Shown here one piece after another: positions 7,684 through 16,454 of a DNA stretch of 46,324 nucleotides; positions within the stretch are counted from its first letter, which is position 1; every line of letters starts with the position of its first letter. Below the pieces are notes generated by a model. That model saw nothing but the letters and a program-made list of their open reading frames with translations, was not told the DNA's origin and ran no database searches. The position numbers were made by a program, and so were the translations under genes. The DNA lies in the NCBI GenBank assembly GCA_017940265.1, contig JAGAYY010000014.1, positions 1 through 46,324 on the forward strand, read 5' to 3'. Source of the DNA: Bacilli bacterium. GTDB lineage: Bacteria > Bacillota_I > Bacilli_A > RFN20 > CAG-826.

Positions 7684-8628
7684 TTATTTGAAAAATAATG
7701 CTGCAGCACCAATCTTACCTGAATCATAGCCTAATTCAGCAGGTACAACTTTAACTTCTGGTGTGGCTTTATATCCATAAAAACGTTCTTCAATGTATTT
7801 GTTTAATGGATCAAAAAGCGGCGCGCCAGCATTAGCTATACCACCCGAAAGGACTACAACATTTGGTCTAAAGATGTTGCAGTAATTTAAGATACCTTCA
7901 CCAAGATACTTGATGTAGTTATTTAAAACTTCTTTAGCAGCCTTATCGCCTTTAGCGGAAGCTTCAAATACTACTTTGCCTCCCACTAATTCGATTTCAG
8001 GACTGATTTGCCACATTAATGAGCGTTTATTTAAACGCATGGCTTTTTTAGTTTCTCTAATAAGCGCAGTCGCAGAAGCATAAGCTTCCAAGCAGCCTTT
8101 TCTACCACATGAACATTGTTCGCCATCAACTTGAACAACAACATGGCCAAGTTCTCCGCCTTTACCTTCATTACCTTCATAAAGCTTGCCGTTAATGATA
8201 ATTCCACCACCAACGCCTGTGCCTAATGTGAGCATAATGACGGTTTCATATGCCTTGCCCGCGCCAAACTTCGCTTCGCCTAATGCAGCCGCGTTCGCGT
8301 CATTGGTTAAACGGACTGGATAAGGTAAGATTTCTTGCATAATATCTGCGACTGGTAATTCGTTCCAGCCTAAGTTATTCGCATAATTAACAATACCCTT
8401 TTCAACATCTAAAGTACCTGGAGAACCGATACCTATACCGGCTATTTTTCCTTCAAGATGTTCAGAGGCAATATAATCTTTGACTAGTTCAGCGAGTTGT
8501 CTAATGGTCTTTTCACCTGGTTCGCCTTTGACAAAAGGCATGGAAAATTTGTCATAAACACGACCGTTGCTATCAACTGCCGCACCTTTAATTGACATAC
8601 CACCAATATCAATGCCGATTGCAATCAT
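7684..8628 (-). CDS. glcK: ROK-family glucokinase
   Basis: Phosphorylates glucose (or a related hexose) with ATP in the cytoplasm. It has 314 residues, typical for GlcK of Gram-positives. Visible motifs are the phosphate-binding DIGG at 7-10, LTNDAN with the catalytic Asp at 107-112, LGTGVGGG at 135-142, ELGH at 159-162 and the zinc motif C-x-C-x4-C (C172, C174, C179) followed by LEAYAS. There is no N-terminal DNA-binding domain, so it is a kinase and not a ROK repressor. AAAGGAG lies before the ATG. It sits 11 bases after the small beta-repeat gene and 21 bases before the nucleotidyltransferase gene. Confidence 0.92.
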   Translation of the reverse strand: MIAIGIDIGGMSIKGAAVDSNGRVYDKFSMPFVKGEPGEKTIRQLAELVKDYIASEHLEGKIAGIGIGSPGTLDVEKGIVNYANNLGWNELPVADIMQEILPYPVRLTNDANAAALGEAKFGAGKAYETVIMLTLGTGVGGGIIINGKLYEGNEGKGGELGHVVVQVDGEQCSCGRKGCLEAYASATALIRETKKAMRLNKRSLMWQISPEIELVGGKVVFEASAKGDKAAKEVLNNYIKYLGEGILNYCNIFRPNVVVLSGGIANAGAPLFDPLNKYIEERFYGYKATPEVKVVPAELGYDSGKIGAAALFFK

Positions 8629-8639
8629 ATGGATCTCCT

Positions 8640-8885
8640 TTAGAACTTAATATCGTAGAATACGAAGTTGTTATCGTTATCGATATAACCAACTTCTTTA
8701 TCTTTGATGATGATGTAACCATCTTCATCGACATAACCGAGTTTCTTGGTACCAAAAGATATTTCACCATCTGGAGTAATATCCGCAAACTTTTGACGGT
8801 TGATGAAAATACCTTCACGGTCGATATATCCGACCATTCTTTCACCTACAAAAACGTTCTTACCAAAACTCTCGACAATTTGCAT
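8640..8885 (-). CDS. 81-residue protein of short beta repeats, function unknown
   Basis: A small protein made of ~16-20-residue beta-hairpin-like repeats: GYIDREG (19-25), TPDGEI (37-42), GYVDEDG (50-56) and GYIDNDN (66-72), each followed by hydrophobic strand residues. This resembles small beta-flower or WG-like folds, but I cannot assign a family with certainty. The ATG is one base after the GlmU stop codon, which suggests coupled translation. A longer in-frame start at 8948 would lie inside glmU and is unlikely. Because the preceding GlmU lacks most of its beta-helix, a role beside it is tempting but unproven. Confidence 0.7.
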   Translation of the reverse strand: MQIVESFGKNVFVGERMVGYIDREGIFINRQKFADITPDGEISFGTKKLGYVDEDGYIIIKDKEVGYIDNDNNFVFYDIKF

Positions 8886-8886
8886 A

Positions 8887-9903
8887 CTATTTACCGTGTT
8901 TTTCCACAAAAGGACCGACTTTTGCGGAGTTTTCGACCTTAACACCATCTAAATTGGAGGAGATAATTTCAGCTTCATTACCGACTTCAACATCATTAAG
9001 AATAGTATTTGGCCCAATGGAGCAAGCTTCACCAATTTTAGACTTACCTAAGATGGTTGTATTGCTACGAATAACTGTGTCTTGACCAATTTCAACATCT
9101 GGTGAAATATAAGCGGAATCAATATCTTCAATAGAAACACCAGAGAGCATCAATTTTTGGTTAATTCTTCTACGCATAATTTTAGCGGCATACGCTAATT
9201 GGACACGGTTATTAATGCTATAAACTTCTTTCATTTCTTCTGCCACGAAAACACCAACATGATAGTTATCTTGGATGAAGAGTTGGACTAATTCAGATAA
9301 GTAGAATAAGTGTCTATTATTATCAACCGATAATCTTTCAATGTATTTGAATAATAATTCGTTATCAATGATACAGATACCAGTGTTAACTTCGTTAATT
9401 TCATATTCAGCGAAAGTGCAGTCGCTTTCTTCTCTAATTGCTAAGATACGATTACTTTTATCTTCACGTAAGATACGACCATATCCTTTCGGATTTTCCA
9501 AAACAGCGGAAACAACAGTCATATCATATTTGTTCTTTTCGTGGATGTGATAGATTTGGCGTAATGTTTCAGTTTCTACGAGTGGTGTATCACCATAGAT
9601 AACTAATGTTTGACCAGGTTTACCTTCTAAGAATGGTTTTGCTTGTAAAACAGCGTGGCCTGTACCTAATAATCTCTTTTGCCAAACGACATCAGATTCT
9701 TTTTCCACTAATGATTTTGTCAATTCACCACCGAAACCAACTACAGTAACAATTTGTTGTGGATCTAATGGTTTAACCGCATCAATAACATAGTTAATGA
9801 TTGGTTTCCCTAAAATTGGATAAGAAACCTTTGAATGCTCTGGATCACGAGAATTCATTCCTGTTCCTTTACCAGCAGCTAATACGATTACATACTTGTT
9901 CAT
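8887..9903 (-). CDS. glmU: GlmU-like uridylyltransferase with truncated acetyltransferase half
   Basis: GlmU normally makes UDP-GlcNAc: the C-terminal half acetylates GlcN-1-P and the N-terminal half adds UMP. This protein has 338 residues against the usual ~455. The N-terminal domain keeps LGTGHAV, YGDTPLV, NPKGYGRI, EINEVNTG and the linker helix VNNRVQLAYA. It then has about three hexapeptide-type coils and stops at KVGPFVEKHGK, where full-length GlmU reads VGPFARLRPG, so the acetyl-transfer residues beyond are missing. The signature AAGKGTRM reads AAGKGTGM: residue 15 (codon 9861-9859) is Gly in place of the catalytic Arg, and the usual P-K is S-K. AATGGAGG precedes the ATG. It may be a GlmU relative with another substrate rather than true GlmU. 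Confidence 0.8.
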   Translation of the reverse strand: MNKYVIVLAAGKGTGMNSRDPEHSKVSYPILGKPIINYVIDAVKPLDPQQIVTVVGFGGELTKSLVEKESDVVWQKRLLGTGHAVLQAKPFLEGKPGQTLVIYGDTPLVETETLRQIYHIHEKNKYDMTVVSAVLENPKGYGRILREDKSNRILAIREESDCTFAEYEINEVNTGICIIDNELLFKYIERLSVDNNRHLFYLSELVQLFIQDNYHVGVFVAEEMKEVYSINNRVQLAYAAKIMRRRINQKLMLSGVSIEDIDSAYISPDVEIGQDTVIRSNTTILGKSKIGEACSIGPNTILNDVEVGNEAEIISSNLDGVKVENSAKVGPFVEKHGK

Positions 9904-9944
9904 AAAAGAACCTCCATTATATGATATGTAAAAATTATAAATTT

Positions 9945-10799
9945 TTATTTTAATACCTTGGCTAATTCAACCTGGTATTTGTTTTCTAGTTTTTTAAAGA
10001 CCTTCTTTAATAGTTTTTTATCTGTGCTTAAAGCAAAGACAGCAGATCCTGAACCTGACATTTGAACAATCTTAAGTCCTTCTGCTTTTAATTCGTCAAT
10101 AATTGCTTGGATAGCAGGCACTAAAGAAACAGCAGGAGCTTGTAAAGCATTAGAAATGCTATTTGCTAATAATTCATCATTGCCTTCTTCTAAAGCTTTG
10201 ATGACTGTATCAACATTACAAGAAGTTAAATCCATTGTATCTGCGACTGCATATACTTCTCTAGTGGAACAACCCGCTTCAGGTTTAACAATTAACACAT
10301 AGTAGTTATTTTTAATCTTGATTGGAGTGGTCTTTTCACCAATACCTTGGCATCTAGCGGGTTCACATTTCACAAAGAAAGGAATATCGCAGCCTAAGGA
10401 CTTACCAATTTCCATCAATTGTTCATCTGTCGCTCCTAAATTAAGTAACGTGTTCACTGCTTTCATTGTGCAAGCTGCATTAGAAGAGCCTCCACCTAAG
10501 CCCGCTTGGATAGGAATAACCTTATGAATAAGGATTCTAAATTTTTGATCAAACTTATAAATACTTTGGAGTTTATCAATTGAGAAAGTAGCTAAGTTAT
10601 AGGTGAATGAACCAATGGAAAAATCATCAACAGTAACAAAGTTATCTGGTGATTTATTTAACTTATCAATCACTAATGAGTCGTGTAAAGAGATAGGTAA
10701 CATTACCATGTCTAATTCATGGAATCCATCTTCACGCTTACCAGTAATATTTAAGCAAAGATTGATTTTCGCATAACTACGAACGTGTAAACTTTTCAT
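9945..10799 (-). CDS. ispE: 4-diphosphocytidyl-2-C-methyl-D-erythritol kinase
   Basis: A GHMP kinase that phosphorylates CDP-ME in the MEP (non-mevalonate) isoprenoid pathway. It has 284 residues, normal for IspE. The N-terminal SYAKINLCLNITGKREDGFHEL motif region (split across the start) and the ATP-binding PIQAGLGGGSSNAA loop are clear, and the C-terminal MSGSGSAVFAL motif is present. I start at ATG 10799; an in-frame TTG two codons upstream is possible but has no better ribosome site. It follows rsmA by 46 bases, a common partner in Firmicutes and other bacteria. Its presence shows that this organism probably makes isoprenoids through MEP. Confidence 0.93.
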   Translation of the reverse strand: MKSLHVRSYAKINLCLNITGKREDGFHELDMVMLPISLHDSLVIDKLNKSPDNFVTVDDFSIGSFTYNLATFSIDKLQSIYKFDQKFRILIHKVIPIQAGLGGGSSNAACTMKAVNTLLNLGATDEQLMEIGKSLGCDIPFFVKCEPARCQGIGEKTTPIKIKNNYYVLIVKPEAGCSTREVYAVADTMDLTSCNVDTVIKALEEGNDELLANSISNALQAPAVSLVPAIQAIIDELKAEGLKIVQMSGSGSAVFALSTDKKLLKKVFKKLENKYQVELAKVLK

Positions 10800-10845
10800 C
10801 TTCAATATAATCTTACTACTTAAAAAGTATTTTTAATAGGTGTAA

Positions 10846-11655
10846 TTACTTTTGGAGATAGTGATATATCGCTAAATATGTTTCTGGAGAGAGATCTTCA
10901 GGACGAGAAAGTGGATTAATATTTAAGTCTCCACACACTTTAGTGACTAGTTCCTTATCTTTCAAAGTATTAACTAAATTGTTTTGGATTGTTTTACGAC
11001 GGTTTAAGAAAAGTGATTTCGCTAACTTGAATGCCCCAATAGCAGATTCTCTATCTTTTGTTTTATCAATATTGATAGCGAACACTACTGAGCTACATTT
11101 AGGCGCTGGATAGAATGATCCGGCTTTAACTGTGAATAGTTTTTCAATGCTTCCAAGTAAATGTAATAACACAGAAACTGGGCCATATTCTTTACCTTTA
11201 ACATCATAAAAACGATTAAGTGCTTCACTTTGAATCATGAACACCATACGTTTTGCTCTAGTGGCGTTTGTTAAAAAGAATTGTATTGTTTCAGTTGTGA
11301 TATTGTAGGGTAAATTACCAATTACTTTATTATATTTAGAAACATCATGTTTTCTGATGTCACTTTCAATGATATTAATGTTTGTATTTTCTTGATAAAC
11401 AACGCGTAAAAAATTAACCATTCTAGGATCAATGTCCACTGCGTCATATTTAGGATTTTTTAAACTCACAAAATGAGTCAAACTTCCTAAGCCTGGACCA
11501 ACTTCTAAAACATAATCTTTTTCATCAAGATTTAAAGCATCCACGATGCGTTCGCAGATGGATGGTTCCACTAAAAAGTTTTGTCCATAATCCTTGTCAG
11601 GTCTTAAGGAAGCTTTAGTGACTATTTCATTGATGTTAGAACGATTAATTTCCAT
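10846..11655 (-). CDS. rsmA: 16S rRNA (adenine1518/1519-N6)-dimethyltransferase
   Basis: Dimethylates two adjacent adenosines near the 3' end of 16S rRNA, with S-adenosylmethionine (KsgA). It has 269 residues. Visible are the DYGQNFLV start motif, the SAM site LEVGPGLGSLT, the acidic AVDID strand end, and the NLPYNITT catalytic motif (IV), followed by the conserved K..SFYPAPKCSSVVF segment. Its start overlaps the end of rnmV by 11 bases. The pairing rnmV-rsmA is standard in low-GC Gram-positives. Confidence 0.95.
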   Translation of the reverse strand: MEINRSNINEIVTKASLRPDKDYGQNFLVEPSICERIVDALNLDEKDYVLEVGPGLGSLTHFVSLKNPKYDAVDIDPRMVNFLRVVYQENTNINIIESDIRKHDVSKYNKVIGNLPYNITTETIQFFLTNATRAKRMVFMIQSEALNRFYDVKGKEYGPVSVLLHLLGSIEKLFTVKAGSFYPAPKCSSVVFAINIDKTKDRESAIGAFKLAKSLFLNRRKTIQNNLVNTLKDKELVTKVCGDLNINPLSRPEDLSPETYLAIYHYLQK

Positions 11656-12172
11656 GATATTCTTCCACTATTTTCTTTAACACTTCTAATTGTACTTGAT
11701 TGAGATTCAATCTTTTAAGTAATTGTTTATTATTACACTTGCCTAAATTGAGTTTTTCAGTGACATATTGCCTCAATTCATTATTTTCTATTATTCCTAA
11801 GTTATATAAATCAGAAATTGCGATATTTTGGCTTATTTGAGGGGTTTTTATCGAAAAAGCCTGCAATTTACCAATCAATTCGTCTATCTGACATTCTGCG
11901 ACACCATTCTTTTTACCTCTATTACACTTATTAATATCGATTTCTACATTAATTAGGTCAGATATGATAGTGTTTAGCTTCTTTCTTATGGCTTTTCCAG
12001 CCTCATCTGGATCTAAAAGTGCGATGACTTTTTTACCTTTAAGATAGGCAATAGTTTTAGGGTCTAACTCATAACCATTAACCACTACTATTTCAGAAGC
12101 AATATAGTTAGAAAGATAAGAAGCATCTTCTTTTCCTTCAACCACTAAAACACCATCTAGATACATCTTCAT
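11645..12172 (-). CDS. rnmV: Ribonuclease M5
   Basis: Cleaves precursor 5S rRNA to its mature form. The protein has 175 residues with an N-terminal TOPRIM domain: the conserved Glu is in DGVLVVEGKEDASYL and the Asp pair in VIALLDPDEAGKAIR. A CNRGKKNGVAEC stretch matches the family's K-K-x-G-V-E element. The ATG overlaps the tatD stop as ATGA (12172-12169), a classic coupling; a second ATG two codons in is possible. It sits between tatD and rsmA as in Bacillus. Confidence 0.93.
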   Translation of the reverse strand: MKMYLDGVLVVEGKEDASYLSNYIASEIVVVNGYELDPKTIAYLKGKKVIALLDPDEAGKAIRKKLNTIISDLINVEIDINKCNRGKKNGVAECQIDELIGKLQAFSIKTPQISQNIAISDLYNLGIIENNELRQYVTEKLNLGKCNNKQLLKRLNLNQVQLEVLKKIVEEYHGN

Positions 12173-12939
12173 AAATTAAATAATTTACACGAATTATCGT
12201 ATACAACTTCTAATAAATGTTTCTTAGACATTTCTCTAATATTAGCAATTTCATCCGCGATTAAAATGAGGTTTGCAGGTTCATTAACTGTACCTCTTAG
12301 TGGGTGCGGAGAAAGATATGGACAATCAGTCTCTAAAACTAGTCTTTCAAGTGGAATTTCTGCGGCTACTTCTTTAGGTGTTTTAGCGTTTCTAAATGTC
12401 ACTGGTCCATCTAGTCCGATGTATAAATTTAGGTTAATTATGTCCTTGATGTTTTCCACACTTCCAGAGTAACAATGCATAACTCCACTATGTTGTGGTC
12501 TATGGTTTTTGAGTATTTCTAAAGTATCTTGGAATGCTTCACGGCTATGGATTGAAATTGGAAATCCATGTTCGTTGGCATATTCAATTTGCTTAATAAA
12601 GAATTCTTTTTGGATTTCACGTTTCGCTGGATCTTTTTCCCAGTGATAATCAAGTCCGATTTCACCAATTCCCACGACTTTTGGATGTTTTGATAGATTT
12701 AATACTTCATATAAAGTTTTCTCATTCACACCATCAAGATTTTCAGGATGAAATCCGACACATGCATAAATAAATGGGTATTGTTCCGCGATTTTAATAG
12801 CGGTTTCACTACTTTCTTTATTCCAGCCAATAACCACCATTTTTTCGATACCTGTTTGTAAGGCACGTGAAATAACATTATCCAAATCTTGGTATAATGC
12901 TTGATCATTTAAGTGACAATGTGTATCAATTAACTTCAT
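12169..12939 (-). CDS. tatD: TatD-family metal-dependent deoxyribonuclease
   Basis: A 256-residue TIM-barrel hydrolase (YcfH/TatD type) with the metal ligands in order: DTHCHLND near the N-terminus, GEIGLDYHW, SIHSREAF, MHCYSGS and LETDCPYLSP. TatD proteins are 3'-5' DNases, and possibly tRNA or repair nucleases. Its ATG overlaps the mnmE stop codon by one base (TAATG) and its stop overlaps the rnmV start, so the mnmE-tatD-rnmV-rsmA run is tightly coupled. Confidence 0.93.
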   Translation of the reverse strand: MKLIDTHCHLNDQALYQDLDNVISRALQTGIEKMVVIGWNKESSETAIKIAEQYPFIYACVGFHPENLDGVNEKTLYEVLNLSKHPKVVGIGEIGLDYHWEKDPAKREIQKEFFIKQIEYANEHGFPISIHSREAFQDTLEILKNHRPQHSGVMHCYSGSVENIKDIINLNLYIGLDGPVTFRNAKTPKEVAAEIPLERLVLETDCPYLSPHPLRGTVNEPANLILIADEIANIREMSKKHLLEVVYDNSCKLFNL

Positions 12940-14261
12940 TATTTACCCACACAGAAACGCGAGAAAATCTCTTTAGCTAAGTCCATTTGATTGGCTTCAC
13001 CTAAGATTTCTAATATAGCGGTATAAGCTTCTAATAAAGAAACAGAAACTAAGTCGATTGTTAAATCGTTTTCCGCATCTTGTTTAGCTTTTAAGATTGC
13101 TTCTTTAGCTTTCTTTAATAAACCAATTTGTCTAGCGTTATTTAAAGCCGGTTTAGAGAAAGAAATCTCATCTAAGCCGATCACTTCTTTAATCTTCTTA
13201 ATTAAAGGCTCTATATTGTTGTTTAAAGCGGAAATTGATAGTCTTCCATCTTGAGAGGAGATATCAGATTTGTTGTAAACAACAATTGGGTGTAATGCTT
13301 TTGTGTATTCTAAGATTTGTTTATCTTCGTCATCTAATTCATTTGATCCATCTAAAACAACAATAACTACATCCGCATCGTTAATTGTTTTCTTAGATTT
13401 TTCAATACCAATAGATTCAACTCTATCGTTAGATTCATGGATGCCTGCGGTGTCATATAAATGGAGGACAACACCATCAATATTTACGTGTCCTTCGATA
13501 ACATCACGTGTGGTGCCAGCGACTTCAGTAACAATTGCTCTATCTTCACCTAAGAAGGCATTTAATAAGGAAGATTTGCCAACATTTGGCTTACCCACAA
13601 TCGCGACTTTTACGCCTTCGTTAATGATTTGAGCCTTTTGTCCGTCAGCGATTAATAAATCAATCTTTTCAATTAATTCATTAGACACGGCTACTACTTT
13701 GTCCTTATTTGCGACCTCAATATCCTCATATTCTGGATAATCGATGTTGACTTCAATTAAAGAGAGAATATCAGCTAGTCTAGTCTTGATTGGTTTAAGT
13801 AATTCACTAGTCTTACCATCTAAAGATAAAAGGTTTAATTTCTTCGCTTCTTTAGTGGTCGCATTAATCACATCATTAATTGCTTCCGCTTGTACTAAGT
13901 CGATTTTATTATGCATAAAAGCACGGCCAGAAAATTCACCGTTCGTAGCCATTCTCGCGCCGTTTTGCATACAAGCTTCCACGATTTGTTTAGAAATAAG
14001 TGGGGAACCATGACAAATGATTTCCACACTATCTTCACCAGTAAATGATTTTGGTCCTTTATAGACTAAGAGGACTACATCATCAATCTTTTCACCTTTA
14101 TCAACGATAGAAGCATAAAGGATTGTACGTTCTTTAATATCTCTTAAATCTTTACTGCAGCATTTGCTGACCACGTCTAAAACGTCATCACCAGATAATC
14201 TAATGATGCTTAAAGCGGATTTAATAGGCGCGGTCGCTAAAGCTACAATTGTTTCAAACAT
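12939..14261 (-). CDS. mnmE: tRNA modification GTPase MnmE
   Basis: With MnmG it makes the 5-carboxymethylaminomethyl group on U34 of certain tRNAs. The start MFETIVALATAPIKSALSIIRLSG (in part) is characteristic. The G domain has GKPNVGKSS (G1), DTAG (G3) and NKSD (G4), and the C-terminus ends FCVGK with the family's conserved Cys. It has 440 residues from ATG 14261. A GTG eight codons upstream falls inside a terminator hairpin and was rejected as start. The gene begins just after that hairpin, so its expression depends on read-through or an unseen promoter. Confidence 0.95.
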   Translation of the reverse strand: MFETIVALATAPIKSALSIIRLSGDDVLDVVSKCCSKDLRDIKERTILYASIVDKGEKIDDVVLLVYKGPKSFTGEDSVEIICHGSPLISKQIVEACMQNGARMATNGEFSGRAFMHNKIDLVQAEAINDVINATTKEAKKLNLLSLDGKTSELLKPIKTRLADILSLIEVNIDYPEYEDIEVANKDKVVAVSNELIEKIDLLIADGQKAQIINEGVKVAIVGKPNVGKSSLLNAFLGEDRAIVTEVAGTTRDVIEGHVNIDGVVLHLYDTAGIHESNDRVESIGIEKSKKTINDADVVIVVLDGSNELDDEDKQILEYTKALHPIVVYNKSDISSQDGRLSISALNNNIEPLIKKIKEVIGLDEISFSKPALNNARQIGLLKKAKEAILKAKQDAENDLTIDLVSVSLLEAYTAILEILGEANQMDLAKEIFSRFCVGK

Positions 14262-14276
14262 AATTTTTACTGAGTC

Positions 14277-14297
14277 AAAAAACACCCTAAAGGGTGT
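14277..14297 (-). terminator. Terminator/attenuator between jag and mnmE
   Basis: The arms AACACCC (14281-14287) and GGGTGT (14292-14297) form a 6-7-bp GC-containing stem with a four-base loop. On the minus strand it is followed by TTTTTT (14282-14277). It lies 16 bases before the mnmE ATG and directly after the jag stop. It should separate the rpmH-rnpA-yidC-jag transcript from mnmE, at least in part. A T-run also follows on the plus strand. Confidence 0.75.
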
Positions 14298-14306
14298 ATT
14301 TTTTAA

Positions 14307-14906
14307 TTATTCAACGTAGATAATTTGAACTTGTCTTTGTGCGCCTTCACCGATGGATTCAGTGCGAACGTTTGCCATATTATTTAAGGCATTATGAATC
14401 GCTCTTCTTTCATCTGCTGGCATTGGATCAAATGTGTAAGTTGTCTTTGTTCTTTGCACATCGTGGCCCAATCTTCTAGCCATACGCACTAAGCGAGAGT
14501 ATTTATTATCTTTATAGCCGTTGATGTCCAATAAGATTCTAAATCTCTTATGGAAGTGATTGCTGACTGCTAACTTAACTAATTCGTTAAGAGCTTGTAA
14601 TGTTTTACCATTTCTACCAATTAAGATTGGATTGTGTGTGGAATCAATGGTAATTCTGATGACTTGGTCATCTAATTTAGTGTTGACTGTGCTTTCGATT
14701 TCTAAGGCATCAACGACACCTAAGATGTAATCTTCCGCAAATCTAATGACGTCAGCTAAGTCATAGACTTCAACAATAATCTTTTTCGCAAATAAACCTT
14801 TTTTCTTATCAGAAACGATGTAAATAAGTTCATCAACTTCAACACCAGTTTCAGTGGAAGCAGCTTGTAAAGCTTCTTCAACGGTTTTCCCTGTATATTG
14901 TTTCAT
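14307..14906 (-). CDS. jag: KH/R3H RNA-binding protein Jag (KhpB/EloR)
   Basis: An RNA-binding regulator of cell elongation, usually paired with KhpA and found next to yidC. It has 199 residues. It has a Jag N-terminal domain (residues ~1-50, ending KKGLFAKK), a KH domain with the loop IGRNGKT, and a C-terminal R3H domain (R-R-A-I-H-x-x-L). It follows yidC by six bases, with AAAGGAAG upstream of its ATG. It is shorter in the linker than Bacillus homologues. Confidence 0.93.
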   Translation of the reverse strand: MKQYTGKTVEEALQAASTETGVEVDELIYIVSDKKKGLFAKKIIVEVYDLADVIRFAEDYILGVVDALEIESTVNTKLDDQVIRITIDSTHNPILIGRNGKTLQALNELVKLAVSNHFHKRFRILLDINGYKDNKYSRLVRMARRLGHDVQRTKTTYTFDPMPADERRAIHNALNNMANVRTESIGEGAQRQVQIIYVE

Positions 14907-14912
14907 ACAATA

Positions 14913-16439
14913 TTATCTTCCTTTCTTTTTGGCTCTATTAGCAGTGATTTTCTCAATAATTAAGGTTTGGACGATTGAGAATAAAGCACCGACGAACCAA
15001 TAAACACCCATAGCACTTGGTAATGTGAAGCCCATGAAGATAATCATGGCCATCATGATATAGGTGAACATTTTCATAGTACTTTGTTGTTGAGTTTGAG
15101 CTGGGTTTTTACCTAAAGTAGCAACCTTTTTACGTTTTGCTTTTTGGATCCATTGTGGAAGTAGCATAGAAACGACTTGTGCCGCTGCCATCAAGAGGAA
15201 CAAGATTAACGCTGCAACAGCGCTACCGTTACCCCAGTTCGCCGCATTGAATAACACGGTATTAATGGAATCAGAAAGATGCAAATTAAACAAGGCGTCA
15301 GAAGACAAACTGGCAGAGCCTTGTAAAGCACCCCAAACACAGATAAATACTGGGAATTGGACAACCATCACTAATAGTGAACTAAGAGGATTAATCTTAT
15401 TCTTCTTATATAGTTTCTGCATTTCCGCAGCCATTTGCTGTTTCTCGTAATTGTTTGTATTGGAATTTGGATACTTGTTTTGAATCTTTGTGATTTCTGG
15501 TTGTAATTGTTGCATCTTCGCATTAGCCGCTGTGGACTTAATAGTAACAGCAAGCATTAATGATCTGACGATAAATGTGATGAGGAAAATAGCGAGAAGC
15601 TGAGCTAAACCACCAGCTACACCACCATTTTTAAATGAGCTAACAAATGTTTCGACTAACCAGCCGATTGGATAAACTAATAAACCTTCAAAGAATGTGA
15701 ATTTACCATTAACATTCCAGGCATTGGCCCATGTTTTGGCTTCAATTTGAACTGGAACTTTATCGCTTGTGCGATATTTCGCACCATTGGCGTAACCATA
15801 GTAACCAAATTCTGCAGTACTAATAGATAAGCATGAACGATATGAGGAAATAATAGTGTTCAAGCCATTCTTATATAAAGTTAAATAGTCATTGGTTGGT
15901 AAATCATCTAATGTAATACCATTTGCAGGATCGCTGGTCATAGCCTTGAGGTCTTGATTCATCTTTGTCCAATTGTCCCAAAGTTTTTCGCCAGAGAACT
16001 TTTGATAACCAAATTGGTCTAGAGCCACAACAACATCACCAAATGTGATGGTTGAAGCATCATATGAAGCACCTTTATATAACTTTAAAGCGTTATCTAA
16101 AACATATTGGTCTACTTTTATAAAGTAATCATTACTTGGAGTTTGAAGACCTGCTTTAGTGGCTTCTGCGTTTGCTCTTCCAATACCACTAGCGTTATTT
16201 GTTGGTACGTTTACTGTGTAATAAACTTTTGTGTTACCTTCAAATACAGGCTTGGCACCTTCTGGAAGTTGGGCACCTTCTTGTTCGGCATCGTAATAAT
16301 CACTAACGCCGTAATCAAAAGCATAAAGGATATGAGCTTTATCAGTATCTGAACAAAATGAAGCGGTACAACTAGATAAAAGAAGCACACCAGCAAGAAC
16401 TGTCAATGCTCCTGTGAGTAGTTTTGTTCTTTTTTTCAT
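14913..16439 (-). CDS. yidC: Membrane protein insertase YidC with large extracytoplasmic domain
   Basis: Inserts membrane proteins with or without SecYEG. It has 508 residues, about twice the ~260-280 of usual Gram-positive YidC/SpoIIIJ. A lipoprotein signal ends at Cys24 (L-S-S-C). Residues ~25-245 form an extra extracytoplasmic region with no resemblance I recognise. The conserved core follows: hydrophobic segments with Arg292 in IVRSLML (the groove arginine), the charged hairpin MQQLQPEITKIQNKYP, and the later membrane segments ending MGVYWFVGALFSIVQ. The tail is basic. It sits between rnpA and jag as expected. AGGA lies eight bases before the ATG. Confidence 0.92.
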   Translation of the reverse strand: MKKRTKLLTGALTVLAGVLLLSSCTASFCSDTDKAHILYAFDYGVSDYYDAEQEGAQLPEGAKPVFEGNTKVYYTVNVPTNNASGIGRANAEATKAGLQTPSNDYFIKVDQYVLDNALKLYKGASYDASTITFGDVVVALDQFGYQKFSGEKLWDNWTKMNQDLKAMTSDPANGITLDDLPTNDYLTLYKNGLNTIISSYRSCLSISTAEFGYYGYANGAKYRTSDKVPVQIEAKTWANAWNVNGKFTFFEGLLVYPIGWLVETFVSSFKNGGVAGGLAQLLAIFLITFIVRSLMLAVTIKSTAANAKMQQLQPEITKIQNKYPNSNTNNYEKQQMAAEMQKLYKKNKINPLSSLLVMVVQFPVFICVWGALQGSASLSSDALFNLHLSDSINTVLFNAANWGNGSAVAALILFLLMAAAQVVSMLLPQWIQKAKRKKVATLGKNPAQTQQQSTMKMFTYIMMAMIIFMGFTLPSAMGVYWFVGALFSIVQTLIIEKITANRAKKKGR

Positions 16440-16454
16440 TTAATAAGTCCTATC

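Noticed and set aside
8609-8942. Alternative frames on both strands over the 81-residue gene
   Set aside because: The chosen frame has clear GYID repeats and a start coupled to glmU; the others have no ribosome site or repeat logic.
14262-14285. Upstream GTG start for mnmE adding eight residues
   Set aside because: The GTG lies inside the terminator stem and the added residues precede the conserved MFETIVALAT start.
14297-14306. Degenerate end of jag suggesting a frameshift
   Set aside because: Jag ends normally after its R3H domain; the short gap to the hairpin is ordinary.
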